Positions 53,608-62,970 of a DNA stretch of 64,000 bases are shown here, piece after piece (within the stretch, counting starts at the first letter, position 1; each line of letters opens with the position of its first letter). A program made the translations under genes and the position numbers. The stretch lies in assembly GCF_011045025.1 (NCBI RefSeq), contig NZ_JAAKZX010000020.1, forward strand, positions 17,267-81,266. The letters are read 5' to 3'. Below the pieces are notes generated by a model. That model saw only the letters and a list, made by a program, of their open reading frames with translations, was not told where the DNA came from and made no database searches. This DNA comes from Streptomyces ureilyticus (GTDB lineage Bacteria; Actinomycetota; Actinomycetes; Streptomycetales; Streptomycetaceae).

Positions 53608-54432
53608 ATGTCCGAAATCTCGACACCAGACACCCAGGGCACCAGGCGGAATGCCAAGCTCAAGACCAATGTGTCGCACTCCGCGCGTATCTGGAACTAC
53701 TGGCTGGGCGGCAGGGACAACTACCAGATCGATCAGCAGGTCGGCGATCAGATCCTGTCCTACGTGCCGGAAATCTCTCGCTCGGCTGTCGCGGACCGGC
53801 AGTTCCTGGCGCGCTCTGTGCGGTTTCTCGCCGGTGAGGCGGGAATCCGGCAGTTCCTGGACATCGGCACGGGCCTGCCGATCGCCGACAACACCCACGA
53901 GGTGGCCCAGCGCGTCGATCCCGGCTGCCGGGTCGTCTACGTGGACAACGACCCCATCGTGCTGAGTCACGCCCGCGCCCTGCTCACCAGCACGCCCGAG
54001 GGCGCCACCGACTACATCGACGCCGACGTCCACGCCCCCGAATCGATCCTCCAGGCCGCCGCCCGCACGCTGGACTTCAGCCGGCCCGTGGGGATCACGA
54101 TGCTCGGCATCCTCAATTTCGTGATCGACACCGATGAGGCCCGCTCCATCGTGCGGCGACTCATGGACGCCGTGCCCTCCGGCAGCCACCTGGTCGTCTC
54201 CCATCCGACCACGGAGGTCGACGGCCTTGCGATGGCCCAGGCAGTCCACTACTGGAACACCCAGGGATCGGCGCCGATGACCCTGCGTACCCGCGAAGAA
54301 GTCCTGGGACTCTTCGAGGGACTGGAACTCCTCGAGCCGGGCGTCGTCTCCTGTCCGCGCTGGCGACCCGACTGCCCGCGGGAAGAGATCGTCGACGTGA
54401 CGCATTTCTGCGGAGTTGCCCGCAAGCCATAG
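53608..54432 (+). CDS. SAM-dependent methyltransferase, DUF574 (Methyltransf_19)
   Basis: The 274-aa protein begins with SARIWNYWLGGRDNYQIDQQVGDQI and has FLDIGTGLPIADNTHEVAQ (SAM site) and VVYVDNDPIVLSHARALL, the hallmark of the DUF574 family, which is greatly expanded in Streptomyces. Targets are unknown. It is monocistronic, with a 130-bp upstream gap. Confidence 0.93.
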   Translation: MSEISTPDTQGTRRNAKLKTNVSHSARIWNYWLGGRDNYQIDQQVGDQILSYVPEISRSAVADRQFLARSVRFLAGEAGIRQFLDIGTGLPIADNTHEVAQRVDPGCRVVYVDNDPIVLSHARALLTSTPEGATDYIDADVHAPESILQAAARTLDFSRPVGITMLGILNFVIDTDEARSIVRRLMDAVPSGSHLVVSHPTTEVDGLAMAQAVHYWNTQGSAPMTLRTREEVLGLFEGLELLEPGVVSCPRWRPDCPREEIVDVTHFCGVARKP

Positions 54433-54552
54433 CGCACCCACGGTTAACACAGGCCCGCACCTGCACATACACTGGCGTCTCTCCCGCGTACCTATTGACC
54501 TGCTAGAACACGGCGGTTGAGCCGATCCGGCGGAGTGAGGAGCGACAACCCC

Positions 54553-55281
54553 ATGTTCTATTACGTGCTCAAGTACGTGATCTTGGGACCCCTGCTGAGA
54601 CTGGTCTTCCGTCCCAAGATCGAGGGGCTCGAGCACGTACCGGCGGAGGGCGCGGCCATTGTCGCCGGTAATCATCTGTCGTTCTCGGACCATTTCCTGA
54701 TGCCCGCGATCCTCAAGCGGCGGATCACGTTCCTGGCGAAGGCGGAGTACTTCACGGGCCCCGGTATCAAGGGCCGGCTGACGGCGTACTTCTTCCGCAG
54801 CGCCGGGCAGATCCCGGTGGACCGCTCCGGCAAGGACGCAGGTCAGGCGGCCATCCGCGAAGGGCTCGGGGTGCTGAGCAAGGACGAGCTCCTCGGCATC
54901 TATCCGGAGGGCACGCGCTCCCACGACGGCCGCCTCTACAAGGGCAAGGTGGGCGTCGCGGTCATGGCCCTCAAGGCCCAGGTCCCCGTCATTCCCTGCG
55001 CGATGATCGGCACCTTCGAGGCCCAGCCGCCCGGAAAGAAGATCCCGAACATCCACCCCGTCGTGATCCGTTTCGGCAAGCCCCTCGACTTCTCCCGCTA
55101 TGCCGGCATGGAGAACGAGAAGGCGATCCTGCGCGCCATCACCGACGAGATCATGTACGCCATCCTCAGCCTCTCCGAGCAGGAGTACGTCGACCGGTAC
55201 GCGGCCGTCGTCAAGGCCGAGGAAGCCGAGCAGAAGGCGGCCGAGAAGGGCCGCAAGTTCCCGCGGCTGCCGCTGAGTTGA
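54553..55281 (+). CDS. 1-acylglycerol-3-phosphate acyltransferase (PlsC-like)
   Basis: The 242-aa protein carries the acyltransferase NHLSFSD motif (HX4D: H41, D46), IPVDRSG and YPEGTRSHDG. These enzymes add an acyl chain to lysophosphatidic acid or related lipids at the inner membrane. ATG 54553 is preceded by GAGGAGCGAC; an upstream ATG at 54517 is less likely. Confidence 0.93.
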   Translation: MFYYVLKYVILGPLLRLVFRPKIEGLEHVPAEGAAIVAGNHLSFSDHFLMPAILKRRITFLAKAEYFTGPGIKGRLTAYFFRSAGQIPVDRSGKDAGQAAIREGLGVLSKDELLGIYPEGTRSHDGRLYKGKVGVAVMALKAQVPVIPCAMIGTFEAQPPGKKIPNIHPVVIRFGKPLDFSRYAGMENEKAILRAITDEIMYAILSLSEQEYVDRYAAVVKAEEAEQKAAEKGRKFPRLPLS

Positions 55282-55290
55282 GCGTACGAG

Positions 55291-55324
55291 GAAGGGGGCG
55301 GCCGGAGTCCCGGCCGCCCCCTTC
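55291..55324. terminator. 15-bp perfect bidirectional terminator
   Basis: Arms 55291-55305 and 55310-55324 pair perfectly around a 4-nt loop AGTC and are followed by TCCTTT. It separates two convergent genes. Confidence 0.85.
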
Positions 55325-55338
55325 TCCTTTCGTACCGG

Positions 55339-56928
55339 CTACGGGGTGGGCGTGGCGTGCGGGGCGCACGTCACGTCGGCCGCGTCGACCTTGCCGGTGA
55401 GCAGGTAGGCGTCCACCCGCTCGTTGATGCACGGGTTGGCGAGCCCGGTGACGCCGTGCGAGCCCGCGTTCTTCTCGGTGATCAGACGGGAGCCCTTGAA
55501 CCGCTTGTGCAGCTCGACGGCGCCCTCGTACGGAGTGGCGGCGTCCCGCGTGGCCTGCACGATCAGCACGGGCGGCAGGCCCTTGCCGGTCTTCACGTTC
55601 ACCGGGGTCTGCTGCTTGGCCGGCCAGGTGGCGCAGGGCAGATTCAGCCAGGCGTTGGCCCACGTCATGAACGGGTACTTCTTGTGCAGCTCGGTGTTGT
55701 CGCGGTCCCACTTCTTCCAACTGGTGGGCCACTTGGCGTCGGTGCACTCGACGGCGGTGTAGACGGCGTTGCCGTTCTCCGAGGCGGCGTTGCCCGCGGT
55801 GTCCGACAGGTCCGGAGCGGCGGCGTCGACGAGCGCCTGGGTGTCACCGGCGACGTACTTGCTCCACACCTGCGCGGTGGGCGCCCACGAGGAGTCGTAA
55901 TACGGAGCGCTCTGGAAGAAGCTGATGAGCTCGGCCGGACCGACGACCCCGCCGATCGGGTTCTTCTTGGCCGCGGCCCTCAACTTCAGCCACTGGGCCT
56001 GGACTTCGGCCCGCGTGTCGCCCAGGTGATAGGTCGCGTCGTTCTTCGCGACCCAGTCCTGCCAGTCCTTCCAGCGCATCTCGAAGGCGACGTCCTGGTC
56101 GAGGTTGGCCTGGTACCAGATCTTCTCGCGCGAGGGGTTCACGACGCTGTCGGCGACCATGCGGCGCACATGCGTCGGGAACATCGTGCCGTAGACGGCG
56201 GCGATGTACGTGCCGTACGAGACGCCGAGGAAGTTGAGCTTCTTCTCGCCGAGGGCGGCCCGGATGACGTCCAGGTCGCGCACGGTGTTGGGTGTCGTCA
56301 TATGCGGCAGCATCTCGCCGCTGCGCTCCTTGCAGCCGGCCGCGTACTCGGCGGCGAGCTTGCGCTGGGCGCGCTTGTCGGCCTCGGAGTCCGGCACCGG
56401 GTCCATCTTGGGCGCCTTCACGAACTCCTGAGGATCGGCGCAGGAGATGGGCGCCGAGTGGCCGACACCGCGCGGGTCGAAGCCCACGAAGTCGTACGCC
56501 TTCGCCGTGTTCACCCAGAGAGGCGCCTTGGTGGTGACCCGGCGCGGGAAGCGCAGGCCCGAACCGCCGGGGCCGCCGGGGTTGTAGATGAGGGCGCCCT
56601 GGCGCTCCGCCTTGGTGCCCGTGTTGCCGATGCGGTCGACGGCGAGCTTGATCTGCTTGCCGTTCGGCTTCGCGTAGTCGAGCGGCACGGTGACCCAGCC
56701 GCACTGGATGGGCTTCTCAAGTCCCCAGTCAGCCGGGCAGTCCTGCCATGTGATGCCGGCCTTGGCGGCCCGTGCCGCCGCGATCGCCGTACCGCGCGCC
56801 TCGCGGTCCTGGCCGTGGCGGCTGTCCGCACTGGCCGACGGTGCCGCGACGGCTCCGGCTATCAGTGTCGCCGTGACGAACACTCCGGCCGAGCCGAGCG
56901 CTGCCGCCTTCTTCTTCGGCGGTCTCAT
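55339..56928 (-). CDS. Secreted alpha/beta-hydrolase, tripeptidyl-aminopeptidase type (TAP-like)
   Basis: The 529-aa protein has a signal peptide (KKKAAALGSAGVFVTATLIAGAVAAPSASA), an oxyanion-region IYNPGGPGGSG, nucleophile elbow GVSYGT (S237) and a C-terminal TAP-like domain with ATRDAATPYE and NAGSHGVTG, supplying Asp and His. It probably releases N-terminal tripeptides outside the cell, like streptomycete Tap/SlpD/SlpE. ATG 56928 follows a weak ribosome site. Confidence 0.92.
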   Translation of the reverse strand: MRPPKKKAAALGSAGVFVTATLIAGAVAAPSASADSRHGQDREARGTAIAAARAAKAGITWQDCPADWGLEKPIQCGWVTVPLDYAKPNGKQIKLAVDRIGNTGTKAERQGALIYNPGGPGGSGLRFPRRVTTKAPLWVNTAKAYDFVGFDPRGVGHSAPISCADPQEFVKAPKMDPVPDSEADKRAQRKLAAEYAAGCKERSGEMLPHMTTPNTVRDLDVIRAALGEKKLNFLGVSYGTYIAAVYGTMFPTHVRRMVADSVVNPSREKIWYQANLDQDVAFEMRWKDWQDWVAKNDATYHLGDTRAEVQAQWLKLRAAAKKNPIGGVVGPAELISFFQSAPYYDSSWAPTAQVWSKYVAGDTQALVDAAAPDLSDTAGNAASENGNAVYTAVECTDAKWPTSWKKWDRDNTELHKKYPFMTWANAWLNLPCATWPAKQQTPVNVKTGKGLPPVLIVQATRDAATPYEGAVELHKRFKGSRLITEKNAGSHGVTGLANPCINERVDAYLLTGKVDAADVTCAPHATPTP

Positions 56929-57188
56929 ACCCGTCAAGTGGGCCTCCCCGTACGTGTGATGGTCGGTACAGGGATCCTTGCGGCTGTGACCTCCCTGAGA
57001 ACAGGGGTGACTTGGCTTCTTTGCCAATCCGATAACCGGTAACTATCTGTCCGTTGAGCGGAGATGTCCCGTCTCACTCGATCGAGTCGTTTTCGCAACG
57101 AACCGAGTCGTTCGGGTTTCTGTCTCAGCGACCTCAGGCGCTCTGTGCCAGGACGTTCGCGGCCCTCGTGCGGGGCGGCGACCCCTAG

Positions 57189-58988
57189 GGCCAATGCCGT
57201 GACTCTGTTGGTGATGTTGGTGGGGTCATGCGGCGGCGGTGCACAGAGCGCGGAAGTGACTTGATCGGCGGCGGGCTGTGGGTGCGGTGTTGACCCAGTC
57301 GGCTATGCGGGCGATGTTGCAGGCCAGCGCGGTGAGCACGTGCTGGACGTGGGTTTTCGCCAGGCCGCGGTAGCGGGAGCGGCGCAGGCCGTGAGCGCGG
57401 ATGTTCTGCGAAAGGGTTGCTTCGATGCCGGCCCGGATCGCGTAGCGGCGCTGCCACTCTGCGGTGGTCTGCTCCAGCCGGTTGCGCATCTGGATCTCGT
57501 GGAGTTCGCGGGTGGGCAGCAGGGCGAGGGCTCTTGGCCGGGTGGCGGAGGTGGTGCACTGCGGGCGGACCGGGCAGGCCAGGCAGTCGGCCTTGGCGAA
57601 CTTGACCTGGATGTAGTCGTGTCCGCTGATCCGCAGCGGTCTCCACTCCCGGCTGACCGCGCCCTGAGGACAGGTAGCCTGCCGGCGGTCCCAGTCGATG
57701 GGGAAGGCCGACTTGGCGAAGTCAGAACCGGCCCTGGCCTGGCGGCTGTTGTCGGCGACCACCGGGCCGAGCAGGGTGATGCCGTGGATCCGGTGGGCTC
57801 GCTCGATGTGTGCCGCAGTGACGTAGCCGCTGTCCACGACGTGCTCGCGCGGCAGCAGCTCACGCTCGGCGAGGTCGTCATGGATGATCGCGGTCATCTC
57901 GACGTCCTGCACGGTCGAGTGCGTCGTGGCCACGTGGACCACCAGCTCGGGGCGCTCTTCATCACAGGACTCGGTCAGATGGACGCGGTAGCCGCTCCAG
58001 GCAGTGTCCCGTTTGACGCAGTAGTGCACGTCCGTGTCGTAGGGCGAGTCGAACCGCAGCGAGGCGGGCGGCAGGGCGTGGCCGTCCCGCCAGCGCAGGC
58101 GTCCGCGCGCGTCCCAGTAGTAGTGGTGGACCCACACCTGGCGCAGGATCTCCACCTGCGGCAGCAGCCGCAGGTGAGGCGGGGCGCTGGCGGCCCAGGC
58201 GGCGGTGAGGATCGTCTGTCCGTCCCGGCCGGTCTGCTCGGCCCGTTCGGTCACCGCCGGCTTCCCGCCCGGCAGCTTGCCGATCTCCACCTTCCGCCCG
58301 TACCGCTTGCCCCACTCCGGCCCGATCAGCGGAGCCAGCCAGTCCGGGGCGGCCTCGGCCAGCTTCTCCAAAGCAGCCCGCAGCGTCTCCCCGACCAGCT
58401 CCAGACGGCTGAGGAAGCGCACCGCGGCCAGCACATGGGTGGCATCGGTACGCTGCCGACCCCCGGCCTTGAGTAACCCGGCCTCCACCAGGCGGTCCAG
58501 CATCGCCTCCAACAGCCGGTCACCGGCGCCGTCCTCGGCCAGCCGGGCCCGGAACTCGCACAGCACCGAGTAGTCGAACCCGGGATCGTCCAGCTCCAGA
58601 CCCAGTGCGTACTTCCAGTCGATCCTGGTCCGCACCGCGTCCGCAGCCGCCCGGTCGGAGAGGTTCTCCGCGAACTGCAGCACCGACACCAGCGCCAGCT
58701 GCCCCGGCGACAACCCCGGCCTGCCGTCCGAGGGATACAGACCGGCGAACTCCTCATCCTCGAACAGCACGTCCAACCGGTCCCTGATCAGCATCGCCGG
58801 CGTGCCCCTCGGACACGCCGCCCGCGCAGTCCGCACCGTCCTGACCGGGATCCTCTGATGACTCTCCGGCCGCAGCGACATCGCGACCACCCCCACCGCC
58901 GACACCGCCCCGCTCCCACCAGACAAGCACCCACCAGCCCAGGTGTCAGCACCCCGCCAACATCACCAACAGAGTCACGGCATTGCCC
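57189..58988 (-). mobile_element. IS1182-family insertion sequence, 1800 bp
   Basis: Terminal inverted repeats of 38 bp (57189-57226 and 58951-58988, two mismatches) begin GGSCAATGCCGTGACTC. CTAG is found directly outside both ends (57185-57188, 58989-58992) as a 4-bp target duplication. One transposase gene fills the element. With both ends and the frame whole, the insertion looks recent. Confidence 0.92.
57226..58881 (-). CDS. IS1182-family transposase
   Basis: The 551-aa DDE transposase has the DUF772 N-terminus (LSPGQLALVSVLQFAENLSDRAAADAVRTRIDWKYALGLELDDPGFDYSVLCEFRARL) and the catalytic core including RTDATHV, VVDSGYVTAAHI and the Cys-rich CLACPVRPQCTTS before a C-terminal Glu-bearing RAGIEATLSQ. 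ATG 58881 is a conservative start; the frame is open to 58926. The stop lies at the inner edge of the left repeat. Confidence 0.92.
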   Translation of the reverse strand: MSLRPESHQRIPVRTVRTARAACPRGTPAMLIRDRLDVLFEDEEFAGLYPSDGRPGLSPGQLALVSVLQFAENLSDRAAADAVRTRIDWKYALGLELDDPGFDYSVLCEFRARLAEDGAGDRLLEAMLDRLVEAGLLKAGGRQRTDATHVLAAVRFLSRLELVGETLRAALEKLAEAAPDWLAPLIGPEWGKRYGRKVEIGKLPGGKPAVTERAEQTGRDGQTILTAAWAASAPPHLRLLPQVEILRQVWVHHYYWDARGRLRWRDGHALPPASLRFDSPYDTDVHYCVKRDTAWSGYRVHLTESCDEERPELVVHVATTHSTVQDVEMTAIIHDDLAERELLPREHVVDSGYVTAAHIERAHRIHGITLLGPVVADNSRQARAGSDFAKSAFPIDWDRRQATCPQGAVSREWRPLRISGHDYIQVKFAKADCLACPVRPQCTTSATRPRALALLPTRELHEIQMRNRLEQTTAEWQRRYAIRAGIEATLSQNIRAHGLRRSRYRGLAKTHVQHVLTALACNIARIADWVNTAPTARRRSSHFRALCTAAA

Positions 58989-59063
58989 CTAGGTCGTGTC
59001 CCCGACCCCTTTTCCGGGACATTCCCGATGGTGTGGGGATGGGGCATTTGGTCAGCTGTTCTC

Positions 59064-60299
59064 ATGAGCCGTCAATGGTCCTCTCGTGGACTCCCCCTCG
59101 CCCTTGCCGTCGTAGCCGTCGCCCTGGGAACGCTCGCCGCCACCACCGGCGCACCGGCTGAGCCACCCCACCATGCTCCGCCCCGATTAGACCCGAATGC
59201 CCAGGCCGCGCACGCGAAGACGCAGGCCGTACTGAACGAGATCGTCGCGCAAGGCACCCCAGGCGTCATCGCCCGGGTACGAGACGCGCGCGGTGTGTGG
59301 GATGGCCGGGCCGGTGTCGGTGACCTGGTCGCCGAGCGTCCGAGGAGCACCAGCGAGAAGTTCCGTATCGCCAGCGTGACCAAGACCTTCACCGCCACCG
59401 TGCTGCTCGGGCTCGAAGCCGAGGGCAGGATTTCGCTGGACGACAGCGTGGAGGAATGGCTGCCCGGGGTGGTGCGCGGCAAGGGCTACCGGCCCGGGAA
59501 CATCACCGTGCGGCACCTGCTCAACCACACGAGCGGCATCTTCGACTACAACATGGACAAGGGCTTCCGCACTCTGTACGCGGGGGACGAGTTCGACCGG
59601 AACCGCCTCACCAGGTGGTCCCCGGAAGAGCTGGTGGACATCGCGCTCGCCCACCCGCCCAACTTCCAGCCGGAGCAGGGCAGCAGGCCCGGCAGGCCAG
59701 GCAGGTGGGACTATTCCGACACCAACTACATCGTCGCTGGCATGGTCGTCGAGAAGGCCACCGGCGGCACCTACGCACAGGCGGTCGAGCGTCTTGTCAT
59801 CCGGCCGCTCGGCCTGCGCGGCACGAGTGTGCCGGGCACTTCGCCCCAACTGCCCGCACCGCACGCGAGGCACTACTCCACGCTGTTCGAGGACGGGCCG
59901 GAGGCGAAAGTGCGCGACGTCACCGAGTTCAGCCCCACCGTCGCCTTCTCCGCCGGGCAGATGATCTCGACCGTCGGAGACGTGAACACTTTCCTGTCCA
60001 AGCTGCTGGCCGGTGAGTTGCTGCCGCGCGCCCAGCAGCGGCAGCTGCTCGACGCGGTCCACGTCGACGGGGACAAGGGACACGGCGGTCCACAGGACCG
60101 CTACGGCCTCGGCATACGGCACTTCAAGCTCAAGGAGGGCTGCTGGGCATGGGGCCACGGCGGCATGATCCCCGGCTCCGCGACCCGGACGCTCGCCTCG
60201 GCGGACGGCCGACGCGTCATGACCCTGAACCGCAACGGCGACTGGGGCGAGCAGCGACTGGAGGACGCGGCCGTCGAGACCGAGTTCTGCGAGCGCTGA
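59064..60299 (+). CDS. Secreted serine hydrolase (class C beta-lactamase / DD-peptidase family)
   Basis: The 411-aa protein has a signal peptide (GLPLALAVVAVALGTLAATTGAPA), then a beta-lactamase-like domain with SxxK in ASVTKTFTA (S104, K107), YxN-type YSDTN and the HGG motif in WGHGGMIPGS. It could be a D-Ala-D-Ala carboxypeptidase, esterase or lactamase. It lies between an IS1182 element and a TnpB element; its start at ATG 59064 is 72 bp past the first element, so its native promoter may be displaced. Confidence 0.9.
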   Translation: MSRQWSSRGLPLALAVVAVALGTLAATTGAPAEPPHHAPPRLDPNAQAAHAKTQAVLNEIVAQGTPGVIARVRDARGVWDGRAGVGDLVAERPRSTSEKFRIASVTKTFTATVLLGLEAEGRISLDDSVEEWLPGVVRGKGYRPGNITVRHLLNHTSGIFDYNMDKGFRTLYAGDEFDRNRLTRWSPEELVDIALAHPPNFQPEQGSRPGRPGRWDYSDTNYIVAGMVVEKATGGTYAQAVERLVIRPLGLRGTSVPGTSPQLPAPHARHYSTLFEDGPEAKVRDVTEFSPTVAFSAGQMISTVGDVNTFLSKLLAGELLPRAQQRQLLDAVHVDGDKGHGGPQDRYGLGIRHFKLKEGCWAWGHGGMIPGSATRTLASADGRRVMTLNRNGDWGEQRLEDAAVETEFCER

Positions 60300-60321
60300 C
60301 AGCGCCTGTCCAACAGTGCAG

Positions 60322-60480
60322 TTGAATCCTCCCCTCCCTGAAGGGAGGGGATTCCTGGCTCAGGCCGCCTCCTGGAGCAGCGCTCCAGGAGGTCTTGTGC
60401 CCTCGGCACCAGCCGGGTTGAGACCAGCCCGGACAAGCATCACGCGTGCGGAGTTCTTGTCCCTCGGACGGGACACTCCG
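60322..60480 (-). ncRNA. Putative omega-RNA (reRNA) of TnpB; 5' end approximate
   Basis: The 3' end of tnpB and the right end form a GC stem TCCCCTCCCT/AGGGAGGGGA (60330-60351) and then GAGGATTCAA, resembling known right-end scaffolds of IS605 elements. The guide would be the flank below 60322 on the minus strand, beginning CTGCACTGTTGGACAG. Confidence 0.55.
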
Positions 60481-61589
60481 CATGCGGTGCAGGTGTAGGT
60501 GCGCTCACCCAGCGGCAGTGCGTGCTTGGCTCTCGCTCCGCACTGCGCGCAGTCCATCGTGGTGTGCGCGGGGTGGACCAGGCGGATGTCCCGCCCGTGC
60601 TTGCGGCCCATCTCGAGCAGAGCGGCCTTGGTGGCGCCGATGGCGGCGTCGGCGGCCTTGCGGGCCATGGTGCTCTTGGCCAGGAACTTCGGCTTGAAGT
60701 CCTCCACCGCGACGGCGTCGTGGTCGCAGACCACCTTCTTGGCCCACTTGCGGCCGGTGTCCTCCCGCTGCCTGGCGACCTTCTTGTACGCCTTCGCCCG
60801 CAGCTTCTTCGCCGCGCGGTACCCCTTCGACCCACTCTTGCCCTGCTTCGGCTTGCGACGGGCCATCATCCGGTCATACCGGGTCAGCTTCGTCTGGGCC
60901 TTCCTGCCGTGCTCGGCGTGCGGCAGGTCGTGCGCGTCGGAGGTGGTGGTCGCGGTCTCCTTCACACCCCAGTCGACACCGAGTACGCGGCTGGTCTTCG
61001 GCAGCGGCTGCACCTGGGCGGGCACGACGAACGAGCAGTACCAGTGCCCCAGGGCGTCCTGGTACACGCGCACCGAGGACGGCTCGGCCGGCAGTTCCCG
61101 CGACCACACCACCGTCAGGTCGATGCCGCCCGCCAGGTGCAGCCGGCCGTTCGTCAACCGGAACCCGCGCTTGGTGTAGTTCAGCGTGGGCAGTGCCTCG
61201 CGTTTGGTCTTCCACGTCGGCATCCCGGCCCGGCGCGCCATGGGCAGGCGCTCGCGGATGTCCTTGTGCGCCTTGGCGCGGGAGCGGCCGAAGTCGCGGA
61301 TGATCTGCTGCTGGGGAACCGATGAGCCCTCCCGCAGCCACGGCGTGCGGGCGCGGGCGTCGGTCAGCATCTTGTCGAGCTGCGCCGGGCCGCACGTTTG
61401 CTTGTCGGTGCCCTCGGGACGGTTCTGGTTCCAGGCGTGGACCTGCTTCGACTTGGCCACGCACTCGTTCCACAGCCAGCGGCATCGGTCCCACTCCGCC
61501 GTCAGCAGCGTGCGGGCGGTGGAGGACACGCGCAGCCGGTAGGTGTAGCGGGCCTGCCCGGTCTCCGCAGCCGCCGTCGCCTGCGCCAT
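60360..61589 (-). CDS. tnpB: RNA-guided nuclease TnpB (IS605 OrfB)
   Basis: The 409-aa protein has all RuvC residues: D206 in GVDWGVKETAT, E296 in VAVEDFKPKF and D377 in RDKNSARVM. The zinc finger CAQC...CTAC (C347, C350, C367, C370) is also complete, so the nuclease should be active. TnpB cuts DNA next to a short motif using omega-RNA and so helps keep the element. The gene lies on the opposite strand to the serine hydrolase. Confidence 0.95.
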   Translation of the reverse strand: MAQATAAAETGQARYTYRLRVSSTARTLLTAEWDRCRWLWNECVAKSKQVHAWNQNRPEGTDKQTCGPAQLDKMLTDARARTPWLREGSSVPQQQIIRDFGRSRAKAHKDIRERLPMARRAGMPTWKTKREALPTLNYTKRGFRLTNGRLHLAGGIDLTVVWSRELPAEPSSVRVYQDALGHWYCSFVVPAQVQPLPKTSRVLGVDWGVKETATTTSDAHDLPHAEHGRKAQTKLTRYDRMMARRKPKQGKSGSKGYRAAKKLRAKAYKKVARQREDTGRKWAKKVVCDHDAVAVEDFKPKFLAKSTMARKAADAAIGATKAALLEMGRKHGRDIRLVHPAHTTMDCAQCGARAKHALPLGERTYTCTACGVSRPRDKNSARVMLVRAGLNPAGAEGTRPPGALLQEAA

Positions 61590-62037
61590 CTCGCCCCCTC
61601 ACGGTCCCTGGCCGGGACACGGTGCCGTCCCGGACCCTGCGACGGACCGTATGTGCGACGCCAGCACACACGCACCCCGATCCCACGGCCACCACCCCGA
61701 CCAGCGATTACAGGAACGCGTGTTCGTGTCACTCTCGGCAAGGCCGGCAGCGGTACGGGCGCTCCGCGCCCTGAACCGGATGCGGCGACGTTCCGCGTCG
61801 CGACACCCGGATGCGATTCCTCCCCGGCGTGAACGCCGGGGCCTCCTCGCAAGAAACAGGTGAACCCACCTCTACGAGATGGCCCGGATCGACAGTCGTA
61901 TCCCGGGTTACCTGACCCGCGACGACTGCCCGCGCTCCGCGGCCTCCCGTCTCACGCAATCCAGCGCAATCCAGACCATGCAGTTCAGCGCAGCAGCGGA
62001 CGATCGACTTCATGGAGACCGGACAGGAGATGACGCT
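61590..62037. other. 448-bp region between tnpB and ureD
   Basis: It contains the left portion of the TnpB element and a hairpin at 61822-61841. The 61860-62037 part is the likely end of urease transcription. No supported gene was seen. Confidence 0.6.
61822..61841 (-). repeat. Second hairpin resembling a TnpB element right end
   Basis: On the minus strand CCCCGGCG-TTCA-CGCCGGGG is followed by AGGAATCGC. The loop TTCA and the following AGGAnTC match the layout of the right end at 60322-60352, although the stem sequence differs. Confidence 0.6.
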
Positions 62038-62970
62038 TTACGGACCGAGTATGCGCAGGGCTTCGTCGAGGGTGCGGCGCAGCCGCAGGGCGTCCGGGGC
62101 GAGTGCGGTCACGAGGACGCCGGGTCCTACGAGCGGGGTGAGAGCGGCGTACTCCCCCAGGAGCTGCGGGCTGGGCGGCGCCTCGGCGAATTCCGGGCGT
62201 ACGACGATGAGTTGCCCCACCGCACGATGTCCCGCCAGCACCGCCGGGCCGTCCCAGCCGCCGGGAGCGCCGGGTCCGCAGGACAGTTCCTGGTCGAGTA
62301 GCGGGCGCCCGTCGAGACGGACGGTGAGACGGCTGGTGAGGCGGCCCGGCTCCTCGTGGGCCCGGCCGAGCACCTGTTCCTCACGGAGCGTCAGGCGGGC
62401 GCCCCGTGCGAGGTCGGCGCGGGTGGTGACGTACAGATCACTGCCGTTCGCGGAGATCAACTGCTCGGGCAGCCAGCGCAGTTCGGCGCCCTCGGCGACG
62501 GTGAGGCGCACGTCGTAGCGTGCCTCGCCCTTGGCCTGGCCCGGCAGGGCGATGGTGGCGGCGGCGGATCCGATGTGCAGTTCGGCGCCCTCGGCGGCGG
62601 TTGCCTCGATGGTGAAGTGGTCGCCGCCGAGGGGGCCGCTCATCGCCCCGACCAGCGTGACGCGTGCTTCGGAGCCGGTTGCCCGGGTGCGGCGCAGGGC
62701 GAGGGGGCCTTCGCCTTCCAGGGCGGGCAGGGCGGTGCCGCCGCGGCCGTCGGGGCGCGCGGTGATGCGGGCGGTGGCGCGGACTCCGGGTGCGCCGGCC
62801 ACTTCGGCTGCCCTGGCCGCTCCGGCTGACCCGGCCGCTCGGGCTGCTTCGGGCGCTCCGGCTACTCCGGCTGACTCGGCCTCTCCGGCCGCCCGGGCCG
62901 ACCCGGCTACTCCGGATACTCCGGATACTCCGGCTGCCTCAGCCGCTCCGGCCGAACGGGGCGTCGTCAT
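62038..62970 (-). CDS. ureD: Urease accessory protein UreD
   Basis: The 310-aa protein shows UreD features ([82 protein letters not shown]). UreD with UreF and UreG helps load nickel into urease. It has an unusual N-terminal extension of about 55 residues rich in Ala, Gly and Val from near-identical codon blocks. ATGA overlap joins it to ureG, the last gene of a urease operon running in from the right. Confidence 0.92.
   Translation of the reverse strand: MTTPRSAGAAEAAGVSGVSGVAGSARAAGEAESAGVAGAPEAARAAGSAGAARAAEVAGAPGVRATARITARPDGRGGTALPALEGEGPLALRRTRATGSEARVTLVGAMSGPLGGDHFTIEATAAEGAELHIGSAAATIALPGQAKGEARYDVRLTVAEGAELRWLPEQLISANGSDLYVTTRADLARGARLTLREEQVLGRAHEEPGRLTSRLTVRLDGRPLLDQELSCGPGAPGGWDGPAVLAGHRAVGQLIVVRPEFAEAPPSPQLLGEYAALTPLVGPGVLVTALAPDALRLRRTLDEALRILGP

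Larger units (their letters stand above)
60322..61850 (-). mobile_element. IS1341-type (IS200/IS605-like, tnpB-only) element; left limit approximate
   Basis: The right end is recognisable on the minus strand as a stem-loop followed by GAGGATTCAA ending at 60322. The element contains tnpB but no tnpA, so it needs a transposase in trans. The left end is not determined; the hairpin at 61822-61841 may mark it or may be a relic of another element. Confidence 0.65.
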
